Assembly (NCBI RefSeq): GCF_000786105.1
Contig: NZ_JTEV01000013.1
Coordinates: forward strand, 1-64,000
Reading direction: 5' to 3'
Source of the DNA: Bdellovibrio sp. ArHS
Lineage (GTDB): Bacteria; Bdellovibrionota; Bdellovibrionia; Bdellovibrionales; Bdellovibrionaceae
Length of the DNA stretch: 64,000 nucleotides
Positions 16,640 to 26,178 of this stretch are shown here, piece after piece (the stretch's first letter is position 1; each line of letters starts with the position of its first letter). Under the pieces are notes generated by a model that saw nothing but the letters and a program-made list of their open reading frames with translations, was not told the origin of the DNA and made no database searches. The translations under genes were made by a program, and so were the position numbers.

Positions 16640-18082
16640 TTATCTTTTTCTATTCTTAAGAGGCGAAGTCTTTAAAAGCACAATTGCAGACATCGCCGGA
16701 ATTTTTGCATGAACAGTACCACGATTCGTGACTGTCCAGGCTTGCGAGCAGGTTTTCGTCAAAGGATTGTAGTCAGAGCTCACGATATTGCAATAGTTTC
16801 CCGGCGTGAGCGAAGTGATAAAATCGCGTTCAAGTTCCAGCGTGGAAAAGTTCATCGCGACAAAACCAAAACTGCCACGGCTGAAGGAAAGCTGGTCTTT
16901 GTTATTCGACCACCAGTTTGAAATATAAAAGGCTTTGTCGGTCTGATTTCTAAAATCGACCATGGCTGCTATTTCCGGCAGACGGTGTTCGCAGGTCCAC
17001 GGCGCCACACAGTGACCATTGTCATCAAAAACCGGCTGCGATTTTAACTCGGGAGTCAAGGGCGGTCCCTGATCAAAGGTGGAAAACGAAAAGCCGGAAA
17101 AGAGCTGAGGATAACCAAACGGCCATGCCAGCATGAAAACCTGACTCAGACGATAAAGGCGTTGTTCGGAACCATTGTAGCTAAGGACAGAGTGAGCGTC
17201 ATGGCGTTCCAGATCGTGATTGGTCACAAAGACAATAGAGTCCTTGCTGTCGGGAAATCCGTCGGCGATGCGATGTAAACGTTCAGTATCTTTACTGCGA
17301 AATCCGTAGGCCAATGTTCGGGAATAATCATATGCCATGACATCCCCATAGGGCAGGTACTCGCCATATTGAATCGGCCCTTGAGGATCGTAGATGACTT
17401 CGTGATAGATGTAAGCGGAACGCTTTAATTTAGAATAAATAGCGGCAAGATCCTGTGCCGGAATGTGCTTGGCGGCATCAATACGAAAGCCCGCAACACC
17501 TAAATCCAAAAGCTTGTTAAGATATTGTGCCAGGCGATCGCGAACATATTCTGTTTCTGTCGCGAGATCCGCAAGATCGACCAGCTCACAGTTTTGAACT
17601 TCGTAACGGTCTTTGTAGTTAATGATGTTGTCATTACCGTTGCGACCGCAATGATGAAAATCTTTATAAGAATAAAGCCCGGGATAGTTATAGTGAGTAA
17701 ACTTAGTTCCGCCGAAACCGACACCGCCCGGCACACCCGTGGCGTGATTAATGACTGCATCAGCATAAATATCAACACCGGCGGCTCGACATCGGCGTAC
17801 CATGTCCGCAAACTGGGCCTCATCACCACTGCGAGATTTGAGGTCGTAACTGACAACTTGGTAGCGTTCCCACCAAGGCGTGTTTTCCCACATGATGTGT
17901 TCATGTGGGGGAGATACTTGAACGGCGGAAAATCCTGCCGGGCCTAGGTAGTTTTCACATTCCTGGGCAATATCCGACCAAGACCACTCAAAGAGCTGCA
18001 CAAAAACAGTGCGCGGAGCCGCGTGCGACTGCAAGCTCGTCATAAAGAGGGCCAAAGCTAGAAGGTGAATCCAACGGCGCAA
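16640..18082 (-). CDS. Secreted alpha-amylase (GH13)
   Basis: 480 residues with a signal peptide ending SHA-AP. GH13 region I is DAVINHATG, region II GFRIDAAKHI (nucleophile Asp 202), region III YHEVIYD (acid Glu 228) and region IV FVTNHDLERHD (Asp 290). Cysteine pairs and the opening VFVQLFEWSWSDIAQECE recall animal-type, chloride-dependent amylases. The start is TTG with AGGAGAT just upstream. It begins 9 bases after malK in the same run. It would cut starch or glycogen to maltodextrin in the periplasm or outside; for a predator the source may be prey glycogen (inference). Confidence 0.94.
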   Translation of the reverse strand: MRRWIHLLALALFMTSLQSHAAPRTVFVQLFEWSWSDIAQECENYLGPAGFSAVQVSPPHEHIMWENTPWWERYQVVSYDLKSRSGDEAQFADMVRRCRAAGVDIYADAVINHATGVPGGVGFGGTKFTHYNYPGLYSYKDFHHCGRNGNDNIINYKDRYEVQNCELVDLADLATETEYVRDRLAQYLNKLLDLGVAGFRIDAAKHIPAQDLAAIYSKLKRSAYIYHEVIYDPQGPIQYGEYLPYGDVMAYDYSRTLAYGFRSKDTERLHRIADGFPDSKDSIVFVTNHDLERHDAHSVLSYNGSEQRLYRLSQVFMLAWPFGYPQLFSGFSFSTFDQGPPLTPELKSQPVFDDNGHCVAPWTCEHRLPEIAAMVDFRNQTDKAFYISNWWSNNKDQLSFSRGSFGFVAMNFSTLELERDFITSLTPGNYCNIVSSDYNPLTKTCSQAWTVTNRGTVHAKIPAMSAIVLLKTSPLKNRKR

Positions 18083-18091
18083 ACGATCTCC

Positions 18092-19132
18092 TTAAAGTCG
18101 TTTATTCAGACCCGTTTTTTTATCAAAGAGGTGCGACTTTGTCAGGTCGATCTTCAGACGCACCTTTTCGTCTTTGGAAAAATTATAAGAAGAATCCACC
18201 AGTATACGGACATTTTGCCCTTCTAAAGAGCCATGAAGCATCTGCTGGCCACCCAGGTTTTCTGAAAGTTCGATCTGATAGCTTCCCAACTCTAATTCAT
18301 TGCTTTCCAGGCTGCCGTTGGAAATTCTCAAGGCCTCGGGACGGACGCCTAGCACATCTCCTTCCTGAGCTTCATTCCAGGGTAGTTTTTTCACAAGGGG
18401 ACCTTCAATAAAGTTCATTTCGGGTGAACCAATAAAGCTGGCGATAAACAGATTCTTCGGCTGATGATAAATCTGCGATGGGGTTCCTAGTTGTTCCACA
18501 ATGCCATCTTTTAAAACGGCGATGCGGTCACCCATTGTCGTGGCCTCCATCTGATCGTGGGTCACGTAGATCATCGTGGACTTCAGATTTTGATGAAGTC
18601 TTTTAATTTCCACCCGCATTTGACTGCGCAAGTGGGCATCGAGGTTGGAAAGAGGTTCATCAAAAAGAACGATGGAGGTTTGTCTGGCCAGGGCGCGGCC
18701 CAAAGCGACACGCTGACGTTGGCCGCCTGAAAGCTCTTTCGGCTTGCGCTCCAAGAGGTGGGAGATCTGCAAAAGCTCAGCGATTTCTTGCACACGTTTG
18801 TGGATCTCGTCTTTCGGCTTTTTCTGAAGCTTCATGGCGAAGCCCATATTTTCCGCGACATTCATGTGGGGATAAAGCGCATAGTTCTGGAAAACCATGG
18901 CGATGTCGCGGTCCTGAGGTTCATCCTTGGCGATGGACCTGTTATTAACCTTAATATCGCCACCATCTAATTTTTCAAGACCGGCCAATGTTCTTAGCAG
19001 AGTGGACTTCCCGCAGCCGGAAGGGCCTACTAAAACCAAAAATTCGCCACTGGAAATATTCAGATCAATATTTTTTAAAATATGTGAAGCACCAAAACTT
19101 TTCGAGGCTTTGGAAAACTCAATAGATGCCAT
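18092..19132 (-). CDS. malK: MalK-type ABC ATPase
   Basis: 346 residues. Walker A GPSGCGKSTLLR, signature LSGGQRQRVALGRAL, Walker B IVLFDEPLSNLDAHLR and switch His in YVTHDQMEA. From about residue 235 there is the OB-fold regulatory domain (VLGVRPEALRIS) of sugar importers. ATG 19132 has GAAGGG 6 bases upstream and is preferred to the overlapping TTG at 19138. It follows malG by 2 bases. It would energise the MalEF-MalG importer. Confidence 0.95.
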   Translation of the reverse strand: MASIEFSKASKSFGASHILKNIDLNISSGEFLVLVGPSGCGKSTLLRTLAGLEKLDGGDIKVNNRSIAKDEPQDRDIAMVFQNYALYPHMNVAENMGFAMKLQKKPKDEIHKRVQEIAELLQISHLLERKPKELSGGQRQRVALGRALARQTSIVLFDEPLSNLDAHLRSQMRVEIKRLHQNLKSTMIYVTHDQMEATTMGDRIAVLKDGIVEQLGTPSQIYHQPKNLFIASFIGSPEMNFIEGPLVKKLPWNEAQEGDVLGVRPEALRISNGSLESNELELGSYQIELSENLGGQQMLHGSLEGQNVRILVDSSYNFSKDEKVRLKIDLTKSHLFDKKTGLNKRL

Positions 19133-19134
19133 AC

Positions 19135-19953
19135 TCAACCCTTCACGCTGCCCATAGTTAAACCGGAAACCAAATAGCGGGAAATACTAATAAACAAAAT
19201 CAATACCGGAACACTGACGATCAAGGCGCCGGCTGCATAAAGACCCCATTGTGTCGCCATACTAGCCTGGAAAGAGCGAAGGCCCAGTGGCAGGGTGTAA
19301 AGCTGTGGATCTTGCAAAACCACAGCGGCAATGACGTATTCACTCCAACTGCTCAGAAAACTAAATAGCGCCGTAATCACCAAAGCAGGAGAGGAAACGG
19401 GTAGAATGATTTTATAAAAAGTCATCCAACGCGAACATCCGTCCAGTAAGGCAGCTTCTTCAAGTTCTTTGGGAATCGTGTCGTAGTACGCCTTCATCTG
19501 CCACACACAGAAAGGCAACGCGGTGGAGGAGTAAATGATGAAAAGACCCCAAAAGCTGTCGATCAAGCGAAGTTTCGATAAGATGATGTAAAAAGGAAGA
19601 ATCAACATGGTCGCCGGGAACATCTGGGTCGCGAGCAACGCAAAGAGCATCATGTTGCGACCACGGAAGCGATAGCGAGACAAGGCATACGCGCTGGTCG
19701 AAGCCAAAGCCACGCCCAAAAGCGTTGTCAGGGTGGCGACCAATAGGGAATTGCGCATCCACAGCAGAAAATCGGTTCTTAAGAACAAGTCCACGAAATT
19801 TTTAAGCGTGGATGTGGAAGTGATGATCTCCAGAGATTGTGATTGAAAAGCATTGTCTCCGCGCAAGGACACGGACAAGACATAAAGTATCGGATAGATC
19901 GAAAACATCGCAAAAATCAAAATGCTGAACCAAGCCAGTGTTTTTTTGATCAT
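19135..19953 (-). CDS. malG: MalG-type sugar ABC permease
   Basis: 272 residues and six membrane helices. The EAA loop that docks on the ATPase is ELEEAALLDGCSRWMTFYKI, and the protein ends SGLTMGSVKG much like MalG. ATG 19953 overlaps the malEF stop (ATGA) and has AGGAG upstream; an in-frame codon at 19998 is rejected. It is the second transmembrane subunit of the maltodextrin importer. Confidence 0.94.
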   Translation of the reverse strand: MIKKTLAWFSILIFAMFSIYPILYVLSVSLRGDNAFQSQSLEIITSTSTLKNFVDLFLRTDFLLWMRNSLLVATLTTLLGVALASTSAYALSRYRFRGRNMMLFALLATQMFPATMLILPFYIILSKLRLIDSFWGLFIIYSSTALPFCVWQMKAYYDTIPKELEEAALLDGCSRWMTFYKIILPVSSPALVITALFSFLSSWSEYVIAAVVLQDPQLYTLPLGLRSFQASMATQWGLYAAGALIVSVPVLILFISISRYLVSGLTMGSVKG

Positions 19954-22157
19954 CGGGTCTCCTTTCTGTATTGGCTGCGAAGAGATCCCAAACTCCAAAG
20001 AACTAAAATAAGGAAAATCAGCACAGAAACTGCCGCGGCATAACCATAGCGATAAAGGTTGAAGGCGGCTTTATAGACGTAACTGACCAAAATGTGTGTC
20101 TGATCACCGGGTTCGCCCGCATTGCTCACAAGCCAGACGATATTGAGGTTGTTGAATGTCCATATAGAGCCTAGCAAGGCGGCCGGAATCATCACGGGCA
20201 TTAACAACGGCAAAGTGATATGCCGAAATCTTTGCCATGCATTGGCTTTGTCTAAGTAAGCCGCTTCATACAGAGAATGCGGAATGGACTGCAAGCCACC
20301 TAACGCCACGATCATCATGAATGGAAATCCCAACCAAACATTGGTGATGATACAAGCTGTGAAAGCCGTGAAGGGTTGGCTTAACCACTGAACTGGCGAA
20401 AGATGCAAGAACTGTTGCAGGAACTGATTTATCGGACCGTATTCCTGATTGAACATGCCTCGCCAGGTTAGTGCGGTGATGTACTGAGGCACCGCCCAAG
20501 GAATAATAAAAAGAGTTCTCCAGAAACCTTTGGCGGGCATGACTTGATTGATGACGACAGCCAAAAACACGCCGAGGGTCACGTGGAAGAAAACGTTGAC
20601 CACCGTCCAAGCAATGGTTTTTCCAAAAAGGGCATAGAATTTGGGGTCCGTCAGAGCGTTGGCATAGTGATGCAAACCCACAATCGACCAATCTTGAAAT
20701 GTGCGCAGACTGAAGTTGGAAAAAGAGATCGCGATATTATAGAAAAACGGATAGATGATCACGGCAAAGATGCCGACAAACGCGGGCAGCATCATATAAT
20801 ACACAAATTTTTGCGGCCCCTTAAAACCTTGGACGAAGCTAAGAAGAGAACCTTTGGAAACCCACGCGAGTAAAATGACAAGGACAAGCACCAGTCCTTT
20901 AATAACAAAGGCCGAGGCATCAGGCTGTAAGACCTCGTTCATATCGCTGATCTGCGATTCAGCCAGTTTTTGTACCCCTTCCGCCGCTTGGGCCGGGGTT
21001 AATGAGTTGGCTAAAAGCTTTTGATATTGGATACGCAGACTGTCCCATACGCCGCGAACTTCGGGAACCACGGGCATAGGCGTACCTACTTCCATGATTT
21101 CGGCAGAAACCTTAAGTAGAGGATTGTTTTTCACGATGGGATTATCGCGAAGGCTTAGATTGGAGGGCAAAACGCCCACGCGCTCCATAAACATAAGCTG
21201 GACGCGTTCAGAAGTCAGGTAACGCAGAAGTTTTAAAGCCGCCTCGAGATGTGCCGAAGACGTCATGTTGACGTTTAAAGAATATCCCGCCGTTCCGACT
21301 AAGGGGCTTGGCCATTTGCCAGTTTCAGAAATCAGAGGAATGCGGGCGATACCGAAGTCCATGCCGGCATCTTTATAGTCCCCCCAGGACCAATCGCCAT
21401 TAATCAGCATAGCGGCTTTGCCCTGTTTGAAAAGTGCGTTCGCCGTTTCGTAGTCACATTCTTTAGGAATGATTTTTTCTTTATCACGAAGCCGCAAGAT
21501 GAATTCAAAAGTTTTGCGTAAAGCGGGGGTGTCGAGGTTCGGCTTAGCATCGTCAGTCATAAAAGCTTCGCCAAAAGCGGGAATGAATGGAGCAAAAAAG
21601 AAGGGCTCGGTATAATTGAAGACCAAACCATAGCGATCGATTTTGCCGTCACCATTCAGATCCCGGGTGTGTTCTTTTCCCAAAGCAATCATTTCGTCCG
21701 AGTTTTGCGGCGGCTTGGCTAGCAATTTTTTATTGTAGATGAGCATCAGATGATTACCGACGGCGCCGCCAATCATGTAGTGCTTATCGTGATAAAGCGG
21801 AATTGCCAAAGGATCGAATTGTTCGAAATACTTTTCTTCCAGAACTTCATCCAAAGGACGAATGATGTTCATGGTTGCAAAAGGACCGATTTGATCGCTG
21901 GGGCCGAAAACCAGTTCAGGGCCCGAACCGCCCATTGCGGCCGCTTGATAGCTAGAGCGAAGCTCTTCCGTTTCGCGATAAGTTTCCTGCACGGTGACGC
22001 CAGGGTTTTCCTTCTCAAACTGTCTTAAGGCTTCGGATAAAACCACGCGATGGCCATAAATCATCTGATGCCACAGCTGAATCCGCAAAGGCTTCGCCGC
22101 CTTGGCCAAGGGACTTAGAAATAAAAGGGAAAAGAAAAGAACCTTAACAAACTTCAT
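19950..22157 (-). CDS. malEF: MalE-MalF fusion: sugar-binding domain joined to ABC permease
   Basis: 735 residues. After a signal peptide (1-20), residues about 21-405 form a cluster-B solute-binding protein: LRIQLWHQMIYGHRVVLSEA, GPELVFGPSDQIGPFA, INGDWSWGDYKDAG. A membrane helix at about 417-435 is followed by six more helices and the EAA loop SLYEAAYLDKANAWQRFRH of MalF. The binding domain is thus tethered to the transporter. From memory, a MalE-MalF chimera of this kind has been characterised in Bdellovibrio bacteriovorus. It replaces separate malE and malF, and lies between the pullulanase and malG in one run. Confidence 0.94.
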   Translation of the reverse strand: MKFVKVLFFSLLFLSPLAKAAKPLRIQLWHQMIYGHRVVLSEALRQFEKENPGVTVQETYRETEELRSSYQAAAMGGSGPELVFGPSDQIGPFATMNIIRPLDEVLEEKYFEQFDPLAIPLYHDKHYMIGGAVGNHLMLIYNKKLLAKPPQNSDEMIALGKEHTRDLNGDGKIDRYGLVFNYTEPFFFAPFIPAFGEAFMTDDAKPNLDTPALRKTFEFILRLRDKEKIIPKECDYETANALFKQGKAAMLINGDWSWGDYKDAGMDFGIARIPLISETGKWPSPLVGTAGYSLNVNMTSSAHLEAALKLLRYLTSERVQLMFMERVGVLPSNLSLRDNPIVKNNPLLKVSAEIMEVGTPMPVVPEVRGVWDSLRIQYQKLLANSLTPAQAAEGVQKLAESQISDMNEVLQPDASAFVIKGLVLVLVILLAWVSKGSLLSFVQGFKGPQKFVYYMMLPAFVGIFAVIIYPFFYNIAISFSNFSLRTFQDWSIVGLHHYANALTDPKFYALFGKTIAWTVVNVFFHVTLGVFLAVVINQVMPAKGFWRTLFIIPWAVPQYITALTWRGMFNQEYGPINQFLQQFLHLSPVQWLSQPFTAFTACIITNVWLGFPFMMIVALGGLQSIPHSLYEAAYLDKANAWQRFRHITLPLLMPVMIPAALLGSIWTFNNLNIVWLVSNAGEPGDQTHILVSYVYKAAFNLYRYGYAAAVSVLIFLILVLWSLGSLRSQYRKETR

Positions 22158-24820
22158 TCATGATTCCAATAAGCGTTCGAGATTTGAAGAATCACAGTGG
22201 TGCGACCTGGAATTTGCACGATCTTTTGCGCAGGCTGCAACACCACCTGTGACAGCAGTGGGTCTACGGCTTCGTCAAAAAGAGGGTGAAGTTTCCAGTT
22301 GTGACGTAAAGATTCATTCGAGAACGTGCGCGCTTCATGAGAGGCATTGAAAAGAATCAACAGCGCTTCATGCTCATTCTGCAATAACATAGCGATCAAA
22401 CCGGGCTCTGCCGCTGTCTGATTATCGATGAAACTTAAATGTTGCGAAATCGCTTCCTGCGTATTGAGCTTGAATAAGGGGCTGCTTTGACGAACGCGCA
22501 AAAGCCCTTTGAAATACTCTTTCGTTCTTTGAATTTGTTCTGGGGAAACTTTCATTTCCGGCGCCGACAGTCTGGGCTGCCAGAAGCTCCAATCATTTAA
22601 ATTCTTCCAGGCGGGAGGCAGGCCCGCGCCCCAATAATTGGTCTGACCTTGCCAATCAATGCGATTGAAGAAGTCTCCCGAATCATAACTGTCCTGATCC
22701 CCATTTTTTGAACGCAGTAGTTCCGTACCCGACTCGATAAATGGAAGCCCTTGTCCTAGTAAAGGAATGGCCATGGCCAACTGATGCATGCGACGACGCT
22801 CTTCACTGCTGGCGGTATTTGGACTGCGATTGCGGTTGTAAAAGGGGGCTTTCGCTTGCACCGCATCCCAAAGACCGTAACCATCGTGGGCAGAAACATA
22901 GTTGACCGTTTCCAAGGCCTCTTTGGCAAAGGCAACGGGGGCCCCACGGAACTTCAGATCATGAGAGCGAATAACATGACCCAAATGCTCTTTGAATTCA
23001 AAGTCGGCGATATTTCCGGCCAGTCCTACTTTGATAACATCACCCAAGTGAAGAAGTTTGCCTTTTTGGTCTTCCAGATGAATTGGCGTGTTGCGGTTCG
23101 CCGGTTCTTGATTGAAATCAAAATACAAACCAGTGGCAAATCCCTGGTCGGATTTTTCAGCCGCCGAGGTCGTTCCGCCACGAACAGCATCTCGCAAGCG
23201 ATCATTGAAAAATCCGTACTGCATGCCGTAAGAGTTTTCGATAGTCATCGCTTCTTGGGGGTTTCCATCATGGAAAGATCCGAAGCTCCAGCCCTCGCCG
23301 TAAAGCAAAATCTTGTGTCCATCAACGCCATCGTATTGGAGTGTTAAATTGCGAACGGCTTCGCGAATTTTTGTCATGGTGCTACGGGAATGAAAAGACA
23401 TCAGGTCAAAGCGAAACCCGTCCAACTTATACGCCCGCGCCCAATGAAGAACGCTGTCGATCATGAGCTTTTCCATCATCCGGTGTTCGCTGGCGGTGTC
23501 GTTGCAGCAGGAACTCTTGAAGGTGCGCCCCTCGTCATCAACACGGTAATAGTAAAGAGGAACAATTTTATCAAAGACGGAATAAGGCTCGGCGCCACCT
23601 TGATAAGTATGATTGAAGACAACGTCTTGAATCACGCGCAGACCCAGTCCATTAAGAGCGGCCACCATATGACGAACTTCTTTAATGCGCGTGACCCCAT
23701 CAGGATCAACAGCATAACTGCCATCAGGAGTAAAATAGTGAACGGGATCGTAGCCCCAGTTGAAAGGATCGGAAGCTCTCATTCCGCCAATCAGACTTTG
23801 GGGTTCTTGCAGGTTGGAACTTGCATCTTCGTAGTTAGTCCATTCGGATTTTCTTTCGCTCACGCTGCCAAAATCATTGAATGGTAAAAGATGAACATGG
23901 GTCAATCCAGCTTGCGCCAGTTCTTTGAGGTGTTGAACTCCGAACGAGCGTTCGAACGAAAAGGCCAGATAAGTTCCACGATATTCCGGTGCGATATTCG
24001 GTTCATGGGCGCTGAAGTCACGCAAGTGCAGCTCATAGATGATCGAGTCATTCAGTGAGTTTAAAAACGGTTTCTGCAATATCTCCCAACCCTGCGGTGA
24101 CGCCTCGGTCGAGTCAAGATCGACAAGTTGAGATTTTTCAGCATTGATAGAAAGACTGAGACTGTAGGGGTCCGTGACAAGAAAGGTTTCAATCTTATTC
24201 GACAAGGGTTGAAAGCCGGTGACTTCAAAAAGATAAAAATAGTTCTTATAGCTGCGTGAAAGCGAAAAGTTCCAGACACCAAGATCGCTGCGCGAACCGT
24301 CGAAAATGACGGACGGTACGGAGTCCGAACTGTTTTTGAAAAGATGTAAGCGCACATTTTGAGCCGTGGGCGACCACAATTTGACGTCGCAATCGAATTT
24401 GCAGATGGCCCCAAGGTCGCTTTCTTTATAGAAGTAATTTGCGTCTAAAAGTCCCGCATATTGAACCGCCGTTGAATCCAGGATGGTGCGGTTGTTGGTC
24501 GTCGCAATAACTTTTAAAGGTTTGCGAATAAGCTCATCTATGTCGTCACGTGTGAGGTGACTGGTGCTGAGCCACGCATAAGTCCCCTGCACAGAAATTA
24601 CCGGAAGAGGGATCGAAGTATTCATCGCCAAAGGAAAGAAGCCTTCGACAAAAAAGAACTGGGTGTTCGCGCTGACGTAAAATCCTGGAGGAAGTTTAAG
24701 CTTCAGCTGTGTGGGATCACTCCACTGAGCTCGCGCATCACCGGCGAAGGTGGGCCAACAATAAAAGAAAGCAAAGCATAGAAAAATCCAGAACTTTTTA
24801 TGCAAGCTTCCCCCCTTCAT
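22154..24820 (-). CDS. Secreted pullulanase-type GH13 enzyme
   Basis: About 888 residues. A signal peptide ends near FAGDARA. Then come N-terminal beta domains (to about 240), with a CBM48-like VKLWSPTAQNVRLHLFKNSS, and the GH13 barrel. The pullulanase motif appears as FNWGYDPVHYFTPDGSYA. Catalytic parts are VIQDVVFNHTY, DGFRFDLMSFH (Asp nucleophile) and LLYGEGWSFG (acid Glu). It cleaves alpha-1,6 links of glycogen, pullulan or limit dextrin. ATG 24820 is shown; TTG 24805, behind an AGGGGGG site and giving a shorter signal peptide, may be the true start. The end overlaps malEF by 4 bases. First gene of the run. Confidence 0.92.
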   Translation of the reverse strand: MKGGSLHKKFWIFLCFAFFYCWPTFAGDARAQWSDPTQLKLKLPPGFYVSANTQFFFVEGFFPLAMNTSIPLPVISVQGTYAWLSTSHLTRDDIDELIRKPLKVIATTNNRTILDSTAVQYAGLLDANYFYKESDLGAICKFDCDVKLWSPTAQNVRLHLFKNSSDSVPSVIFDGSRSDLGVWNFSLSRSYKNYFYLFEVTGFQPLSNKIETFLVTDPYSLSLSINAEKSQLVDLDSTEASPQGWEILQKPFLNSLNDSIIYELHLRDFSAHEPNIAPEYRGTYLAFSFERSFGVQHLKELAQAGLTHVHLLPFNDFGSVSERKSEWTNYEDASSNLQEPQSLIGGMRASDPFNWGYDPVHYFTPDGSYAVDPDGVTRIKEVRHMVAALNGLGLRVIQDVVFNHTYQGGAEPYSVFDKIVPLYYYRVDDEGRTFKSSCCNDTASEHRMMEKLMIDSVLHWARAYKLDGFRFDLMSFHSRSTMTKIREAVRNLTLQYDGVDGHKILLYGEGWSFGSFHDGNPQEAMTIENSYGMQYGFFNDRLRDAVRGGTTSAAEKSDQGFATGLYFDFNQEPANRNTPIHLEDQKGKLLHLGDVIKVGLAGNIADFEFKEHLGHVIRSHDLKFRGAPVAFAKEALETVNYVSAHDGYGLWDAVQAKAPFYNRNRSPNTASSEERRRMHQLAMAIPLLGQGLPFIESGTELLRSKNGDQDSYDSGDFFNRIDWQGQTNYWGAGLPPAWKNLNDWSFWQPRLSAPEMKVSPEQIQRTKEYFKGLLRVRQSSPLFKLNTQEAISQHLSFIDNQTAAEPGLIAMLLQNEHEALLILFNASHEARTFSNESLRHNWKLHPLFDEAVDPLLSQVVLQPAQKIVQIPGRTTVILQISNAYWNHE

Positions 24821-24900
24821 CAAAAGCTTCAGTCTCTCTGCGTAATGTGTAGTCAGGCGCAGACTTTATGGGTAAGCCTCAGCTTTTTCAAGGGGCGAGG

Positions 24901-26178
24901 ATGAAAAGTATTAAGTGTTTCTTAATTTGTATGCTGACCTCTTCAGTGAGCTTCGCGTTGAATGCTGATTTTATCGGCTATTTGCGCGGCGGAACAGGTA
25001 TTAACTTTGAAGGCGGCCAGCAGAACTGTTTTTTCAACTCCGGAATTCCTGGTAATTTCCTACGTTTAGGTAACGAGTGCGGTTTTTATTCCGAACTGGC
25101 GATGATCTTTCATCATAAAAAACCTGAAGAACAAGATTCGGTCTATTTTCGAACGCAAGTTCGTTTGATGTTTAATTCTAAGGGAACTCGCCAGTGGGAA
25201 GCTGCGGCAAACAGGGATATGAGTCAAGTCGAAGCCTTCGTGACCGCCGGTGGATTCACAGAATTACCAGGGGAGTTTTGGATCGGAAAGCGTTTCTACC
25301 GGGATGTCGATCTGTATATTTTTGACTGGTATTATTACGCCGATATGAGTGGTGTGGGCGCTGGAATCGATAACATTCCGGTAGATCTGGGCGGTAAGGT
25401 GGCGGTGGCCCATTTGGTTCAAGCTAACGACGATCTTTCAGCGACGACGGCAGGTCGTCCTGTGTTGCAAGCTGTGGACTTGCGGTGGAAAACCATTCCT
25501 GTCTTTGCAGAACAAAATCTAAATTTATGGGGCGTGTATGCCTGGGCACAAGCGAGTTCCGATGGCACTTCCTCTTACATCGACACAAATGGCTTTTCGT
25601 TATCCGCTCGTCTGAATGGTTCTGTTTTTGACGGCAACAATAATACGACGATTTTATACGGCAAAGGTGCAATGAAGGACTTGAATATCTACGCCAGCAG
25701 TGCGGTTCCTTCGACGGATGACAGTCAAAACAAAGCCTGGACATTGCGTTTCGTTGAGGATTGGAATCATGACGTCACGGATCGCTGGGCTGTGATGTTG
25801 GCAGTCGCTGCTGAAATTGCGGATACCGGGAAAGATGAAAACAGTCATCGCGAGTGGCAAGAAATCGGAATTCGTCCCATTTATTTTGTTTCCGACAGAT
25901 TTCAGTGGGTCTTTGAAACAGGTTACTCCCGTTTTAAAGATGAATCAGAAGTGGATGGCGGCGGAAATTCCGTCGGTGTGCGCGAGCTAAGTCGCATCTC
26001 TTTGGCGCCGCAACTTTCCTTAAGCAAAACTATTTGGGGGCGCCCAGTGATGCGCGCCTTCGTCAGTCACTCGATGTGGTCAAATTCAAATAAAAGCCTC
26101 ATTGGTGCTTCGGCCAGTGCCTTCAAAGATAAAACTGCAGGCACCAGCTTTGGCTACCAGTTCGAAGCTTGGTTTTAA
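24901..26178 (+). CDS. lamB: Maltoporin-like carbohydrate porin (LamB family)
   Basis: 425 residues. A signal peptide ends SFALNA. The mature start DFIGYLRGGTGINFEGGQQN followed by a Cys pair (QQNCF, NECGF) is the LamB pattern, and the protein ends in an aromatic residue (EAWF) as outer-membrane barrels do. It would let maltodextrins cross the outer membrane. ATG 24901 has GGGGCGAGG upstream. It is divergent from the pullulanase across an 80-bp gap that must hold both promoters, so shared control is likely. No regulator gene of the locus is in the window. Confidence 0.93.
   Translation: MKSIKCFLICMLTSSVSFALNADFIGYLRGGTGINFEGGQQNCFFNSGIPGNFLRLGNECGFYSELAMIFHHKKPEEQDSVYFRTQVRLMFNSKGTRQWEAAANRDMSQVEAFVTAGGFTELPGEFWIGKRFYRDVDLYIFDWYYYADMSGVGAGIDNIPVDLGGKVAVAHLVQANDDLSATTAGRPVLQAVDLRWKTIPVFAEQNLNLWGVYAWAQASSDGTSSYIDTNGFSLSARLNGSVFDGNNNTTILYGKGAMKDLNIYASSAVPSTDDSQNKAWTLRFVEDWNHDVTDRWAVMLAVAAEIADTGKDENSHREWQEIGIRPIYFVSDRFQWVFETGYSRFKDESEVDGGGNSVGVRELSRISLAPQLSLSKTIWGRPVMRAFVSHSMWSNSNKSLIGASASAFKDKTAGTSFGYQFEAWF

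Noticed and set aside
22784-23887. Open frames antisense to the pullulanase
   Set aside because: They are shadows of the conserved GH13 barrel and lack ribosome sites and motifs.
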